Below are positions 8,362-16,899 of a stretch of 64,000 nt of DNA, piece after piece. The DNA comes from JALYRV01 sp036675475 (GTDB lineage: Bacteria; Acidobacteriota; Vicinamibacteria; Vicinamibacterales; SCN-69-37): contig JAKFEY010000036.1 in the NCBI GenBank assembly GCA_036675475.1, forward strand, positions 1 to 64,000. Reading direction: 5' to 3'. Under the pieces are notes generated by a model that saw only the letters and a program-made list of their open reading frames with translations, was not told where the DNA came from and did not search any database. How positions within the stretch are numbered: the stretch's first letter is position 1; every line of letters starts with the position of its first letter. The position numbers and the translations under genes are program-made.

Positions 8362-11300
8362 CGGACTGCCGCTCTTCGATCAGATGCCCGACGAGCCCGC
8401 GGCGCCGGCGCCGGCTCCGCCCGTGGTGCTGCCGGACGCCGAGTCGCGGCGCGCGGCGGTCAATCCGCTCGAGAACGTCATCCTCGAGGCGTCGGCGGGC
8501 ACGGGCAAGACCAGCGTGCTCGTGGACCGCTATCTCAACCTGCTGCGGGCCGGCGTCGAGCCGCAGCGGATTCTCGCGATCACGTTCACGCGCAAGGCCG
8601 CCGCCGAAATGCGCGAGCGCATCCTGCGCGCCGTGCAGCGCGACACGCGGCTGTGGGACAGCCTGCGCGACCGGCTCGGCGAGGTGTCGATCACGACCAT
8701 CGACTCGTTCTGCCTCGGCCTGCTGCGCGAGTTTCCGCTCGAGGCCAATCTCGATCCGGCCTTCGACGTGGCCGACGAAACAGAAGTGCCGCGCCTGATC
8801 GACGAGGCGCTCGACACCACCATGCGCATCGGGCTGGTGCAGGCCGACAGCGATCCCGAGATGGCGCTGGTGCTGGCGCAGCTGGGCGCCATTCGCACGC
8901 GCGACGGCCTCGCGCGGCTGCTCGAGCGGCGGCTGATCGCCGACGAGGCGCTCGAGCGCTTCCTCGAGCGCGCCTCGAACCCCGGCGCCGGCCCCATGAC
9001 ACTCGACCAGGTGTCGGCGCGCGCGGTGGCGTCACTGCGCGCCATCTGTGCGCGCCTGCCCGGCTGGTGCGACGAGTTCCTGGCGACAGGCCCTGTGCAG
9101 TTCGAGGGCTGGCCGATGATCGCGCGCCAGTTGCGCGGGCTCGGCAGGCTCGACGCCACCGACCACGCCGCCGTGCGGCGTGCGATCGACGCGGCGCGCG
9201 CCTATTTCCTGAAGAGCGACGGGGCCCCGGTCAGCACGCACCGCACCAAGCCGCTGACGGTCAGGCATTTCAGGACCAAGGACGACGCCGCGCGCCACTT
9301 CAAGGCGGTGCAGGACGTCACGCGCGACGTGCACGCGCTGGTGGAGCAGCACGCCGCGGCCCTCAACGTCATGCTCACACGCGGCGTGCGCAAGTTCTAT
9401 CGCATCGCGCTCGACCGCTACCGCCGCGCGCTCGACGAGCGCTCCGCGCTCGATTTCTCGGAGCTGCTCGCGCGCTCGCTGGATCTGTTCCGCACGATGG
9501 ACGACTTCGCGCGCAGCCGGTACCTGCTCGAGCAGCGCTATCAGCACGTGCTGGTCGACGAATTCCAGGACACGAGCCGCGCGCAGTGGGACCTGATCTC
9601 CGAGCTCGTGAAGGCCTGGGGCGAGGGCGCCGGCCTGGCCGCCGAGGCCGGCCCGATTCCGCCCTCCATCTTCATCGTCGGCGACCGCAAGCAGTCGATC
9701 TATCGCTTCCGCGACGCGGATGTCACGGTGATCGATCGCGCGGCGGAATTCATTGCGCGCCTTCGCCAGGGCGCCGGCGGCGCCCAGCGCCGCGCCATCG
9801 TCACCAGCATGCGCGCGGTGCCGACCCTGCAGGCGTTCATCAACGATCTGTTCGGCGCCATCGACAAGACGACGATTCGCACGGCGTTCACCTACGGGGA
9901 GACGGATCGCTTTCCGGTGCAGACGGAAGGCACCCTGATGCTGCACGACGGCCGTCCGGTCGTCGGCATCGTGGCCGACGACACGCCGGAGTCGACGGCG
10001 GATCGGATTGCCGAGGAAATCGTGCGGCTGCTCACAGACGGCGTCGTGCGCGATCGCGACACGGGCATCGCGCGGCGCGCCAGGCCTGGCGACATCGCGA
10101 TCCTGTTCCGCACGCGCGCCAGCCACAAGGAAATCGAGGCCGCGCTCGAAGCGCGCGCGGTGCCGACGTACGTGTACAAGGGCCTCGGCTTTTTCGATTC
10201 GGACGAAGTGCGCGATCTGCTCGCGCTGCTGCGGTTCCTCGCGCAGCCCGAGTCCGACGCCCGCGCGGCCGCGCTGCTGCGGTCGCGGTTCTTCCGTGTG
10301 TCGGACGCCGCCCTGCAGCGGCTGACCGGCCGGCTTGCCGCCGCGCTGACGGGGAAGTTCCGACTCGACGCGTTTGACACGGACGCGCGCGAAGCGGCGC
10401 CGGGCGCGGGGGCCCCGCAAGCGAGCGCGCCAGGCGGGGTGCAGGGGACCCCGCCGGAGAGACTGGACGAGGACGATCGCGCCGTGATCGATGCGGCCAC
10501 CGTGATGCTGCAGCGCTGGCTGCTGCTCGTCGATCGCCTGCCGCCGGCGGAACTGCTCGACGGCATTCTCGACGAGACCGCCTATCTCTATGAGATTGCC
10601 GGCCCGCGCGAGCGCCAGGCGCGCGAGAACGTCAAGAAGTTCCGCTCGATGATCCGCCGCATCCAGAACCGCGGGTATGCGACGCTCGACCGCATTGCCT
10701 CGCACATCGATCGCCTCTATGCCGGCGACGAGTCGAATGCGGCCATCGAGGCGATCGACGCCGTGAACCTGATGACGGCGCACGCGTCGAAAGGCCTCGA
10801 GTTTCCCATCGTCTTCGTCGTCAGCCTCACGAAGCAGTCGGGCGGGATGGCGCCTCCCGTGCGCGTCGTGCTCGATGATGATGAGGGGGAGCGCGTGTGG
10901 GTGGGCCCGTTCGCCAGCGACGATGACAAGACGGGCGAGCGGAAGCGCGAGACGGAGGAAACGAAGCGGCTGCTGTACGTCGCGCTGACGCGCGCGCGCG
11001 ATCGACTCTATCTCGGCACGGTGCTGAAAGACGGCCGCGCGCTGCCCGGCAATGGCAGCCTCGCAAAGGTGCTGCCCACCGGCTTCGTGCAGTTGTTCGA
11101 GATGGCCGGCCGCGACGATCCCGACACGGCGTGGACGTGCGGCTCGCGCATCTATCCGTTCCGCGTCTGTCCGCGTCCGGAGGATCCGCCGTTGTCGCTG
11201 CCGCGTGAAGCCGCGGCGGCCGCGCGCGCGGCCGACTTCGCGCCACTCGGCATCGATACGTCGGCGGTCGCCATCGCCGTTACGGGCGCAGGCCGCGACG

Positions 11301-11767
11301 AGATGCGGCAGCCGGGTTCGCCCCGCGTTGAAGGCGCCGACCGGCTGCTGGGTACGCTCGTGCACCGCCTGCTGCAGCGCGCGCCGGCGCCCGATGCCGA
11401 CGTGGCGCGCATGGCCCGCGCCCTGCTGCTCGAGGACGAACTTGCGGGCATCGACGATGTCGAAGGCGCGATCGCGGCCGCGGTGGAGACGTGGCGCGCC
11501 ATCGCGGAGCGCGACGATGTGCGCGCGCTGGTCGCGTCCGGCGAGCGGCTGCACGAAGTGCCGTTCTCGCTGCGCCGCGGCGGCCAGTTGCTGCGCGGCA
11601 CGATCGACTGCCTGGTGATGGCGCCTGACGGCGGCGTGACCGTGCTCGAATTCAAGACCGGCCGCAAGCGGCCCGAGCATCAGGCGCAGCTCGACGTCTA
11701 TGTGGAGGCGGCGCGCGCGTTGTTTCCGGGCGCGATCATCGACGGCCGCCTGATCTATCCGGGCTAA
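8354..11767 (+). CDS. addA: ATP-dependent helicase/nuclease AddA (UvrD family)
   Basis: This 1137-residue protein is the motor and nuclease subunit of the AddAB complex. The ATG at 8354, which overlaps addB, was chosen over far-upstream starts inside addB. It shows Walker A EASAGTGKTS (45-54), the helicase segment ITFTRKAAAEM, Walker B VLVDEFQDTS, the motif GDRKQSIYRFRDAD, motif V TAHASKGLEF, motif VI YVALTRARDRLYLG, and a C-terminal nuclease with VLEFKTGRK. Order, overlap and domain content match AddAB of Firmicutes and alphaproteobacteria rather than RecBCD. A proline- and alanine-rich insertion lies near residues 680-710. Confidence 0.93.
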   Translation: MNSGLPLFDQMPDEPAAPAPAPPVVLPDAESRRAAVNPLENVILEASAGTGKTSVLVDRYLNLLRAGVEPQRILAITFTRKAAAEMRERILRAVQRDTRLWDSLRDRLGEVSITTIDSFCLGLLREFPLEANLDPAFDVADETEVPRLIDEALDTTMRIGLVQADSDPEMALVLAQLGAIRTRDGLARLLERRLIADEALERFLERASNPGAGPMTLDQVSARAVASLRAICARLPGWCDEFLATGPVQFEGWPMIARQLRGLGRLDATDHAAVRRAIDAARAYFLKSDGAPVSTHRTKPLTVRHFRTKDDAARHFKAVQDVTRDVHALVEQHAAALNVMLTRGVRKFYRIALDRYRRALDERSALDFSELLARSLDLFRTMDDFARSRYLLEQRYQHVLVDEFQDTSRAQWDLISELVKAWGEGAGLAAEAGPIPPSIFIVGDRKQSIYRFRDADVTVIDRAAEFIARLRQGAGGAQRRAIVTSMRAVPTLQAFINDLFGAIDKTTIRTAFTYGETDRFPVQTEGTLMLHDGRPVVGIVADDTPESTADRIAEEIVRLLTDGVVRDRDTGIARRARPGDIAILFRTRASHKEIEAALEARAVPTYVYKGLGFFDSDEVRDLLALLRFLAQPESDARAAALLRSRFFRVSDAALQRLTGRLAAALTGKFRLDAFDTDAREAAPGAGAPQASAPGGVQGTPPERLDEDDRAVIDAATVMLQRWLLLVDRLPPAELLDGILDETAYLYEIAGPRERQARENVKKFRSMIRRIQNRGYATLDRIASHIDRLYAGDESNAAIEAIDAVNLMTAHASKGLEFPIVFVVSLTKQSGGMAPPVRVVLDDDEGERVWVGPFASDDDKTGERKRETEETKRLLYVALTRARDRLYLGTVLKDGRALPGNGSLAKVLPTGFVQLFEMAGRDDPDTAWTCGSRIYPFRVCPRPEDPPLSLPREAAAAARAADFAPLGIDTSAVAIAVTGAGRDEMRQPGSPRVEGADRLLGTLVHRLLQRAPAPDADVARMARALLLEDELAGIDDVEGAIAAAVETWRAIAERDDVRALVASGERLHEVPFSLRRGGQLLRGTIDCLVMAPDGGVTVLEFKTGRKRPEHQAQLDVYVEAARALFPGAIIDGRLIYPG

Positions 11768-11787
11768 CGAACCGCGGCGATCCAACG

Positions 11788-12315
11788 ATGACGGGCGATG
11801 CGATCTGGACGGTCGGCCACTCGACGCTGACGCAGGAAGACTTTCTGGCGCTGCTCGCGGCGCACGGCATCCGTGCCATCGCGGATGTGCGGCGCTTTCC
11901 CGGATCGCGGCGGCATCCACATTTTCACGGCGACGCAATGCGGACGTGGCTGCCCGAGGCGGACGTGCGCTACGAGCATTTCGTGGATCTTGGCGGCCGC
12001 CGGCGCGCCGCGCCCGAGTCGCGCAACACAGGCCTCCGCAACGAAAGCTTCCGCGGCTACGCCGACTACATGGCGACGCCGCCGTTTCAGCGCGCGCTCG
12101 ATCGCCTCATGGCGTGGTCGCGCGAGCAGCCGTCCGCGGTGATGTGCGCCGAAGCCGTGTACTGGCGCTGTCATCGCCATCTGCTCGCCGACGTGCTGGC
12201 GGCGCGCGGGTTTGCCGTACGCCACATTCTTGACGCCCGCACCGCGCGCCCGCACAAGATCCACGAACTTGCACGCATCGAGGGCCTCGACGTGTGCTAT
12301 CCCGGCCTTCTGTAG
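11788..12315 (+). CDS. DUF488 family protein
   Basis: The 175-residue protein starts with WTVGHSTL and continues ADVRRFPGSRRHPHF, the signature of the DUF488 family. Near the end AVMCAEAVYWRCHRHLLAD gives the conserved Cys and Arg-His residues. Family members are small cytosolic proteins of unsettled biochemical role that often sit beside DNA-repair or stress genes. Here the gene follows addA by 20 bp and is probably co-transcribed with it. Confidence 0.88.
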   Translation: MTGDAIWTVGHSTLTQEDFLALLAAHGIRAIADVRRFPGSRRHPHFHGDAMRTWLPEADVRYEHFVDLGGRRRAAPESRNTGLRNESFRGYADYMATPPFQRALDRLMAWSREQPSAVMCAEAVYWRCHRHLLADVLAARGFAVRHILDARTARPHKIHELARIEGLDVCYPGLL

Positions 12316-12484
12316 CCTCGCGGGGTCAACGGTTCCACTTGTAGCCACACTTGCGCGGCGGCTGCATATGCCGGGAAATGCGTGACTTGGGAGAGCGGCA
12401 GGAACCATTTACGCGCGCCGTCTGTCTAACTGCTTACGTGGCACGCCGTTTGTAGCTGACCTGTGCGACGGGAGGAACGCGGAC

Positions 12485-12727
12485 ATGACCAATCTCGCAA
12501 GCACGGCCTCGATGGTTTCACTGAAACCCCGAAGCACGCATTTCGAGCTCGAAGCGCTCGAGGGCCTGCCGTGCGGGTGCGTGGCGGCCGCGTATCGCGC
12601 GCGTCCCTGGGATGTCGCGGTGGTGTCGGTCGAGGCCAAGGGGCCGCACTGCATCCTCAACGGCCATGCGCAGGGGCAGATTCTCAAGCTGGGCGATGTC
12701 TTCGAGTTTGAGGACGACGAGGAATAA
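12485..12727 (+). CDS. Small hypothetical protein (80 aa)
   Basis: I do not recognise the family. The ATG follows a strong GGGAGG by 8 nt, which supports expression. The protein has a beta-rich middle (PWDVAVVSVEAKGPHCI), a GQILKLGDVFEF segment and an acidic end (EDDEE). A single short CGC motif is the only cysteine cluster. It precedes the zinc-ribbon gene by 39 bp, and a promoter-like sequence lies in that gap. The 170 bp upstream hold no other feature I can support. Confidence 0.65.
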   Translation: MTNLASTASMVSLKPRSTHFELEALEGLPCGCVAAAYRARPWDVAVVSVEAKGPHCILNGHAQGQILKLGDVFEFEDDEE

Positions 12728-12729
12728 GT

Positions 12730-12760
12730 TTGCGTTCGCCGCGGGCGATTCCAATAGAAT
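12730..12760 (+). promoter_or_regulatory. Putative promoter for a leaderless transcript
   Basis: TTGCGT (12730) and TAGAAT (12755) are separated by 19 bp. The -10 ends 6 bp before the ATG at 12767, so transcription would start at or near the start codon. The next gene has no ribosome-binding site, which is consistent with a leaderless mRNA. Evidence is consensus match and position only. Confidence 0.35.
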
Positions 12761-12766
12761 GGCTGT

Positions 12767-12988
12767 ATGGCGTTTGCGTGTCCGAACTGCGGGAATACTG
12801 AGAACTTTCTGGTGAAGACCCTCCAGATGCACATCGTCCGTGTCGGCGAGTCCGGCCTCGATGTGACTGAGGAAGGCCGTCCCGCCGTCTACGAGGTCCT
12901 CTGCGACGAGTGCGAAACCGAGCTGCCGATCGATGCGTTCGGCGACGATGTCCGGCGCGACATGCTGCAGTCGCTCGGCGCGCGGTAG
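12767..12988 (+). CDS. Small zinc-ribbon protein (73 aa)
   Basis: Two CxxC knuckles, CPNCG at residues 5-9 and CDEC around 46-49, define a zinc ribbon. The intervening strands read TLQMHIVRVG and PAVYEVLCDE. The family is not named here; such proteins often bind nucleic acid or act as small chaperone adaptors. It converges with the YgiT-type zinc-finger gene on the other strand, so two unrelated zinc ribbons face each other across a repeat/hairpin. Confidence 0.75.
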   Translation: MAFACPNCGNTENFLVKTLQMHIVRVGESGLDVTEEGRPAVYEVLCDECETELPIDAFGDDVRRDMLQSLGAR

Positions 12989-12990
12989 GC

Positions 12991-13045
12991 GGTAGCGCAG
13001 GCCTGGGTAGCGCAGGCCTGGGTAGCGCAGGCCTTCAGGCCTGCG
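12991..13045. repeat. 15-bp tandem repeat (x3) plus hairpin between convergent genes
   Basis: GGTAGCGCAGGCCTG occurs at 12991-13005 and 13006-13020, with a third copy (last base changed) from 13021. The last copy flows into a perfect 8-bp stem, CGCAGGCC (13026-13033) with GGCCTGCG (13038-13045), around the loop TTCA. That loop holds most of the stop codon of the minus-strand gene. It may act as a bidirectional terminator, though no U-tract follows. Confidence 0.8.
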
Positions 13046-13208
13046 ATCCAGCCCCCGGCTTCTCCTCGGTTTCCTCGAAATAATCGCACTCCGGGCAGAC
13101 CCACTCCCGCACTTCCCGTTTCACCGTCTGGCCCGTGCCAGGAATGGTTTCGGTGCGCTCGCGGATCTGCAGGCGCATGAGCTCGCCGCACATCGGGCAG
13201 TCCTTCAT
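13035..13208 (-). CDS. YgiT-type zinc-finger protein (57 aa)
   Basis: This short frame starts MKDCPMCGELM and continues with a charged strand (VKREVREWVCPECDYFEE). The two CxxC pairs (CPMC near residue 4, CPEC near 38) with a 30-residue spacing match YgiT/MqsA N-terminal zinc-finger domains. Many such stand-alone proteins belong to toxin-antitoxin pairs, but no partner toxin gene is adjacent here. The stop codon lies in the hairpin at 13026-13045. The overlapping longer frame in another phase lacks any motif. Confidence 0.72.
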   Translation of the reverse strand: MKDCPMCGELMRLQIRERTETIPGTGQTVKREVREWVCPECDYFEETEEKPGAGSQA

Positions 13209-13234
13209 GTCCGTGCTATCGTACGCTTAAATCC

Positions 13235-13804
13235 GTGCGCGATTATTTTCAGGTGATCGGCGTGCCGCACGACGCGGGAGCCGCGGCGGTACGCGAGGCG
13301 TGCCGTCAGTTGTCGCCCCGCTACCATCCCGACATTTCCGGCGACTGCGCCGCCGCGCGGGACGAGGCCCCCGGCGTCTCCGGCGCGCCCGTGGCGCGCG
13401 ACTACGGCCGCGCCGATCTGCCCGGCGATGAAATCGCCATCGACTTTCCCTCGGTTGCCCCGCTCGTCGATCGCATGCGCGAGGCGTTTTTTGCCGGCGA
13501 TGCGGTGGCCCGGTGGTCCGCGTACATCGAGCTGACGCGCGGCGAGGCCCGCGCCGGCGCGCGCGTGCCTGTCGACGTGCCGCATCACGACACGTGCGAC
13601 GACTGCGGCGGGCGCGGAGAAATCTGGACGGCCGGCTGTCCGGCCTGCGGCGGCCGCGGCACCACGCCCGGCGCGCATCGCGTGCGGCTCATCGTGCCGC
13701 CCGGCATCGCGCACGGCGCGCGCCTGCACTATCAGGTGCGGCTGCCGGCCGGCGCCGCGGCGCTGCTGGCCGTGTCGGTGGCCATCGCCGAGGCGAGGTT
13801 CTAG
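13235..13804 (+). CDS. Reduced DnaJ-like protein
   Basis: The 189-residue protein begins with J-domain helices I and II (RDYFQVIGVPHDAG ... CRQLSPRYHPD, HPD at 31-33), but the later helices are replaced by an Ala/Gly-rich stretch. A half-sized DnaJ zinc centre follows, with only two CxxCxGxG motifs (Cys120/123 and Cys134/137) instead of four. It ends with one beta domain similar to the DnaJ substrate-binding region (VRLIVPPGIAHGARLHY). It may be a co-chaperone for DnaK. The start is GTG and has no visible ribosome-binding site. Whether it stimulates ATPase is unknown. Confidence 0.75.
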   Translation: MRDYFQVIGVPHDAGAAAVREACRQLSPRYHPDISGDCAAARDEAPGVSGAPVARDYGRADLPGDEIAIDFPSVAPLVDRMREAFFAGDAVARWSAYIELTRGEARAGARVPVDVPHHDTCDDCGGRGEIWTAGCPACGGRGTTPGAHRVRLIVPPGIAHGARLHYQVRLPAGAAALLAVSVAIAEARF

Positions 13805-13815
13805 CGGCGGCGGTC

Positions 13816-14187
13816 ATGCGCGCGCATCTCGATTTGCTCGGGCGGCTGTATGTGGTGTGGGGCGGGTTCGGCCTGCTCGGCGGCGTCTCGCTGCTGATGC
13901 TCGCGGCCGGCGCCGCGCTGGCGCCCTCGTCGCCCGGCGGCCGGCTGCAGCTGGGCGCCATCATCATTGCCGCCGCCGCCGCGCTGCCGCTCGCCGGCGG
14001 GGTGCTCAGTCTCTGGACCGGCCGCGCGCTGGCGCAGCGCCGGCCGCGCGGGCGCATGAGCGCGCTCGCCCTGGGCCTGCCCAACCTGTTTCTGCTGCCG
14101 TTCGGCACCGCTCTCGGTGTCTATAGCTTCTGGGTGCTCCTGAACAATCAGGTGCGCGATGTCTTTCAGGAGCCCGACGCGCGATGA
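13816..14187 (+). CDS. Small integral membrane protein (123 aa)
   Basis: Family not recognised. Three to four hydrophobic helices are visible (residues about 8-35, 48-68 and 85-110), with a basic RRPRGR loop between the second and third. It starts 11 bp after the DnaJ-like gene and its stop overlaps the next start by 4 nt, so the four genes from 13235 to 15611 look like one operon. Confidence 0.65.
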   Translation: MRAHLDLLGRLYVVWGGFGLLGGVSLLMLAAGAALAPSSPGGRLQLGAIIIAAAAALPLAGGVLSLWTGRALAQRRPRGRMSALALGLPNLFLLPFGTALGVYSFWVLLNNQVRDVFQEPDAR

Positions 14188-14522
14188 CCACGCCGGGTCA
14201 GCCCTCGTCGACCGGCATGGATACGAACCTGGCGGCGGCCCTCGCGTACCTGGCCGGCTTCATCACCGGCATCGTGCTGCTCGTCATCGAGAAGCAGAGC
14301 CGCTTCGTGCGCTTTCACGCCATGCAGTCCACCGTGCTCTTTCTCGGTGTGCTCGTGCTCTCGATCGTGATCAACACGATCCCCCTGCTGGGCGCGTTCC
14401 TGTACGCGTTCCTGCTCTTTCCAGCCGTCGTGATCGTCTGGCTGGTGTTGATGTTCAAGGCCTACAACGGCGAGTACTTCAAGCTGCCGGTGGTGGGTGA
14501 TTTCTCGGAGAAACAGATTTAA
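14184..14522 (+). CDS. DUF4870-like membrane protein
   Basis: The 112-residue protein has a hydrophilic N-terminus (TTPGQPSSTGMDTN), then AALAYLAGFITGIVLLVIEKQSRFVRFHAMQ split around the limit shown, which is the pattern of the DUF4870/Tic20-like family. Two further helices follow (about 46-65 and 70-95), and the tail KAYNGEYFKLPVVGD is also characteristic. Function is unknown. The ATG overlaps the preceding stop, and its TAA is directly followed by the apbC start. Confidence 0.8.
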   Translation: MTTPGQPSSTGMDTNLAAALAYLAGFITGIVLLVIEKQSRFVRFHAMQSTVLFLGVLVLSIVINTIPLLGAFLYAFLLFPAVVIVWLVLMFKAYNGEYFKLPVVGDFSEKQI

Positions 14523-15611
14523 ATGGCGGTTACCGAACAGCAGGTGCTCGACGCGCTGCGCGTCGTGCGCGACCCCGACCTTCACAAAGACATCGTCGCG
14601 CTCAATTTCGTGAAGGCCGTGAAGATTGACGGCCCGAGCGTGGCCGTCACCATCGAGCTCACGACGCCGGCGTGTCCCGTGAAAGATCTGATGCGCGATC
14701 AGGCGCAGGCGGCCATCGCGGCGCTGCCGGGGGTGGCGAAGGTCGATGTGACCATGACGGCGCAGGTGCGCACGGCGAACCGCCCGGAGCAGGGGCCGCG
14801 CACGGCGATTCCGGGCGTGAAAAACGTCATCGCGGTGGGCGCCGGCAAAGGCGGCGTCGGCAAGACCACGCTGTCGGTGAACCTGGCAATCGCGCTCGCG
14901 CAGCGCGGCAGCCGCGTCGCGCTGCTCGACGCCGACGTGTACGGCCCGAACGTGCCGATCATGCTGGGCCTGAAGACGCAGCTCGAAGCCGACGGCGAGA
15001 AGATTCGGCCCGCCGAAAAGTACGGCCTGCAGGTCGTGTCGGTTGGGTTCATGACGCAGGACGACGCGCCGATCATCTGGCGCGGGCCGATGCTCCACGG
15101 CGCAATCACCCAGTTCTTCCGCGACGTGAAGTGGAACGACGTCGACTATCTGATTGTCGATATGCCGCCCGGCACCGGCGACGTGGCGCTGAGCCTCAGT
15201 CAGTCGGTGCCCGTGGCGGGCGCAGTGGTGGTGACCACGCCGCAGACGGTGTCGCTGTCCGACACGACGCGCGCGATCAAGATGTATCAGAAGCTGAACA
15301 TCCCGGTGATCGGCTTGGTCGAGAACATGAGTCACTTCGCGTGCCCGTCGTGCCACCACGAAAGCGACATCTTCGGCAAAGGCGGCGGCGAGGACCTCGC
15401 GACCAGCATGGCCGTGCCGTTCCTCGGGCGCATCCCGCTGTATCAGCCGATTCGATCGGGCGGCGACATCGGCCGGCCCATCGTGCTCGCGGAGCCCGAC
15501 TCGCCCGCGGCGCAGGCGATTTTCGGCGCCGCCGAGAAAGTCGCGCAGCAGGTGTCGATCGCGTCGTTCGGAAAGAAGTTGATACCTCTCATGCCGGTAA
15601 GCGCAGGGTAG
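14523..15611 (+). CDS. apbC: Fe-S cluster carrier ATPase ApbC/Mrp
   Basis: This 362-residue protein is a P-loop ATPase that carries and transfers iron-sulfur clusters. The N-terminal MIP18/DUF59 domain spans about residues 1-85. The ATPase has the deviant Walker A GKGGVGKTT (around 115), DADVYGPNVP and the Walker B-like VDMPPGTGD. The CxxC cluster ligand is in HFACPSCHHE near residue 278. It is the last gene of the run from the DnaJ-like protein, which is a plausible pairing for Fe-S assembly. The island at 51-64 kb encodes Fe-S-related proteins that could be clients, though this is inference. Confidence 0.95.
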   Translation: MAVTEQQVLDALRVVRDPDLHKDIVALNFVKAVKIDGPSVAVTIELTTPACPVKDLMRDQAQAAIAALPGVAKVDVTMTAQVRTANRPEQGPRTAIPGVKNVIAVGAGKGGVGKTTLSVNLAIALAQRGSRVALLDADVYGPNVPIMLGLKTQLEADGEKIRPAEKYGLQVVSVGFMTQDDAPIIWRGPMLHGAITQFFRDVKWNDVDYLIVDMPPGTGDVALSLSQSVPVAGAVVVTTPQTVSLSDTTRAIKMYQKLNIPVIGLVENMSHFACPSCHHESDIFGKGGGEDLATSMAVPFLGRIPLYQPIRSGGDIGRPIVLAEPDSPAAQAIFGAAEKVAQQVSIASFGKKLIPLMPVSAG

Positions 15612-15689
15612 CGCGGGTGAGGCACGGGTGAGCGAGGCAAGCGCCCACCCCGCTTCCCCGTGCCTTACCGGCACTTACCCGCGCTTACC
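15596..15689. repeat. Imperfect long inverted repeat between convergent genes
   Basis: Arms of about 33 bp (15596-15628 and 15657-15689) share GGTAAGCGC and GGCACGGG blocks with a few mismatches, around a 28-bp loop. The element contains the apbC stop and ends within the 3' end of the MFS gene. It may be a bidirectional terminator or a dispersed palindromic repeat; no U-tract is present. Confidence 0.65.
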
Positions 15690-16835
15690 TGGGCGCGCGA
15701 GCCTCCGCAGCGCCACGAGCCCGGCCGCCGGGCCTGGCACGAGCAGCAGGAACACCCACTGCCAGCCGTAGTCCGCGGCGAGGGACGGCAGCCAGCGCAT
15801 CGACACCGTGGTCAGCAGGAAGCCGGCGCACGTCTGCAGCGTCAGCGCCGTGCCGACGTGCGCGCGCGGGCTGTGCTCGGTCACGAGCGCCGAAAACTGC
15901 GCCGAGTCCGACACCACGGTGAATCCCCACACGGCGGCGAACGCGTAAATCGCCCACGGGGGCGCGCCGAAGAGCAGGCCCGCCGCGATGCAGCAGCTGC
16001 CGCTGACCACGAGCGACGCCGACGCGATGCGCACGCGGCCGTAGCGATCGGCCCAGTGCCCGGCCATCACCGCGCCCGCCGCGCCTGCGCCAATCGCGAT
16101 GAAGCCCGCCAGTGATCCCGCGCGCGCCGCGCCGTCCGGCGCGCTGAGCGCGAAGCCCGCCGTGGCGAACGCGCCGAACCACGTCCACATCGCGTAGAGC
16201 TCCCACATGTGTCCGAGGTACGCGAGCGTGGCCAGGCGCGTTTCGCGCTGCGCGAGCACGTCGCGAATGGCGCGCGTGTCGAGCCTGGCCGCCGCCGCGA
16301 CGTACGGGCCCTCGCGCGCGAACAGCCACACGAGCATCATGCCCGCCAGCGTGCTGATCGACAGCACCCACACCTGAGAGCGCCAGTCGTCGGTGAGCGC
16401 GGCCAGCAGATAGGGGACGGCCTTGCCGATGGCGAGCGCGCCCACGATGACGCCGAGCGCGGTGCCGCGCCGCTCGCGAAACCAGCTGGCGGCCAGCTTC
16501 ATGCCGGGCGGATAGATGCCCGCCATGCCGGCGCCCGCCGCGAAGCGGAGGGCCAGCAGGACGGCCGGCGACTCGGCGTACAGCAGGCCCGCCGTGCTGA
16601 GCGCGGCCAGCAGACCGCCGGCCGCCATCAGTGACGGCGCGCGAAATACATCGGCCGCGCCCGTCGCGGCGATCGCCAGCGTGCCCGCCACGAACCCGAG
16701 CTGCACCATCATCGTCAGCCACGCGGCCTGCGTGAGCGAGAGACCGAGATCGCGCACGAGCGCGGCGCTCGAGGCCGACGCGGCAAACCACGGCCCCATG
16801 CTCGCGATCATCGCGACCGCGACGAGCGCCAGCAT
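15675..16835 (-). CDS. MFS transporter
   Basis: The 386-residue protein has about 12 hydrophobic helices in two halves. The first loop reads GLSLTQAAWLT and the 2-3 loop region includes DVFRAP, as in major-facilitator permeases of the cyanate/nitrite-like and drug-efflux type. The second half carries GHWADRYGRVR, the canonical loop motif. The substrate cannot be told. No in-frame NTG start exists upstream before a stop, so ATG 16835 is used although the first helix then begins almost at once. Upstream lie short repeats of TTGTTGATT. Confidence 0.85.
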   Translation of the reverse strand: MLALVAVAMIASMGPWFAASASSAALVRDLGLSLTQAAWLTMMVQLGFVAGTLAIAATGAADVFRAPSLMAAGGLLAALSTAGLLYAESPAVLLALRFAAGAGMAGIYPPGMKLAASWFRERRGTALGVIVGALAIGKAVPYLLAALTDDWRSQVWVLSISTLAGMMLVWLFAREGPYVAAAARLDTRAIRDVLAQRETRLATLAYLGHMWELYAMWTWFGAFATAGFALSAPDGAARAGSLAGFIAIGAGAAGAVMAGHWADRYGRVRIASASLVVSGSCCIAAGLLFGAPPWAIYAFAAVWGFTVVSDSAQFSALVTEHSPRAHVGTALTLQTCAGFLLTTVSMRWLPSLAADYGWQWVFLLLVPGPAAGLVALRRLARPGKRG

Positions 16836-16899
16836 TGGCCAGTTGTTGATTTGTTGATCTGCGGATTTGTTGATTTACTCATGCTACAGGAGAACGGCG

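Noticed and set aside
9032..11938. A 968-codon open frame antisense to addA
   Set aside because: It is a high-GC shadow: the sequence is Arg/His/Ala-rich without domains, while the plus-strand frame has all helicase motifs.
12991..13034. Small CRISPR-like array
   Set aside because: Units are 15 bp and directly adjacent without spacers, so it is a simple tandem repeat.
12889..13191. A 100-codon minus-strand frame over the zinc-ribbon genes
   Set aside because: The shorter frame 13035-13208 in another phase has two CxxC pairs and a clear zinc-finger pattern; the longer frame has none.
12767..13208. Toxin-antitoxin pair formed by the two zinc-ribbon genes
   Set aside because: They are convergent, neither resembles a toxin, and MqsR-like or HicA-like partners are absent.
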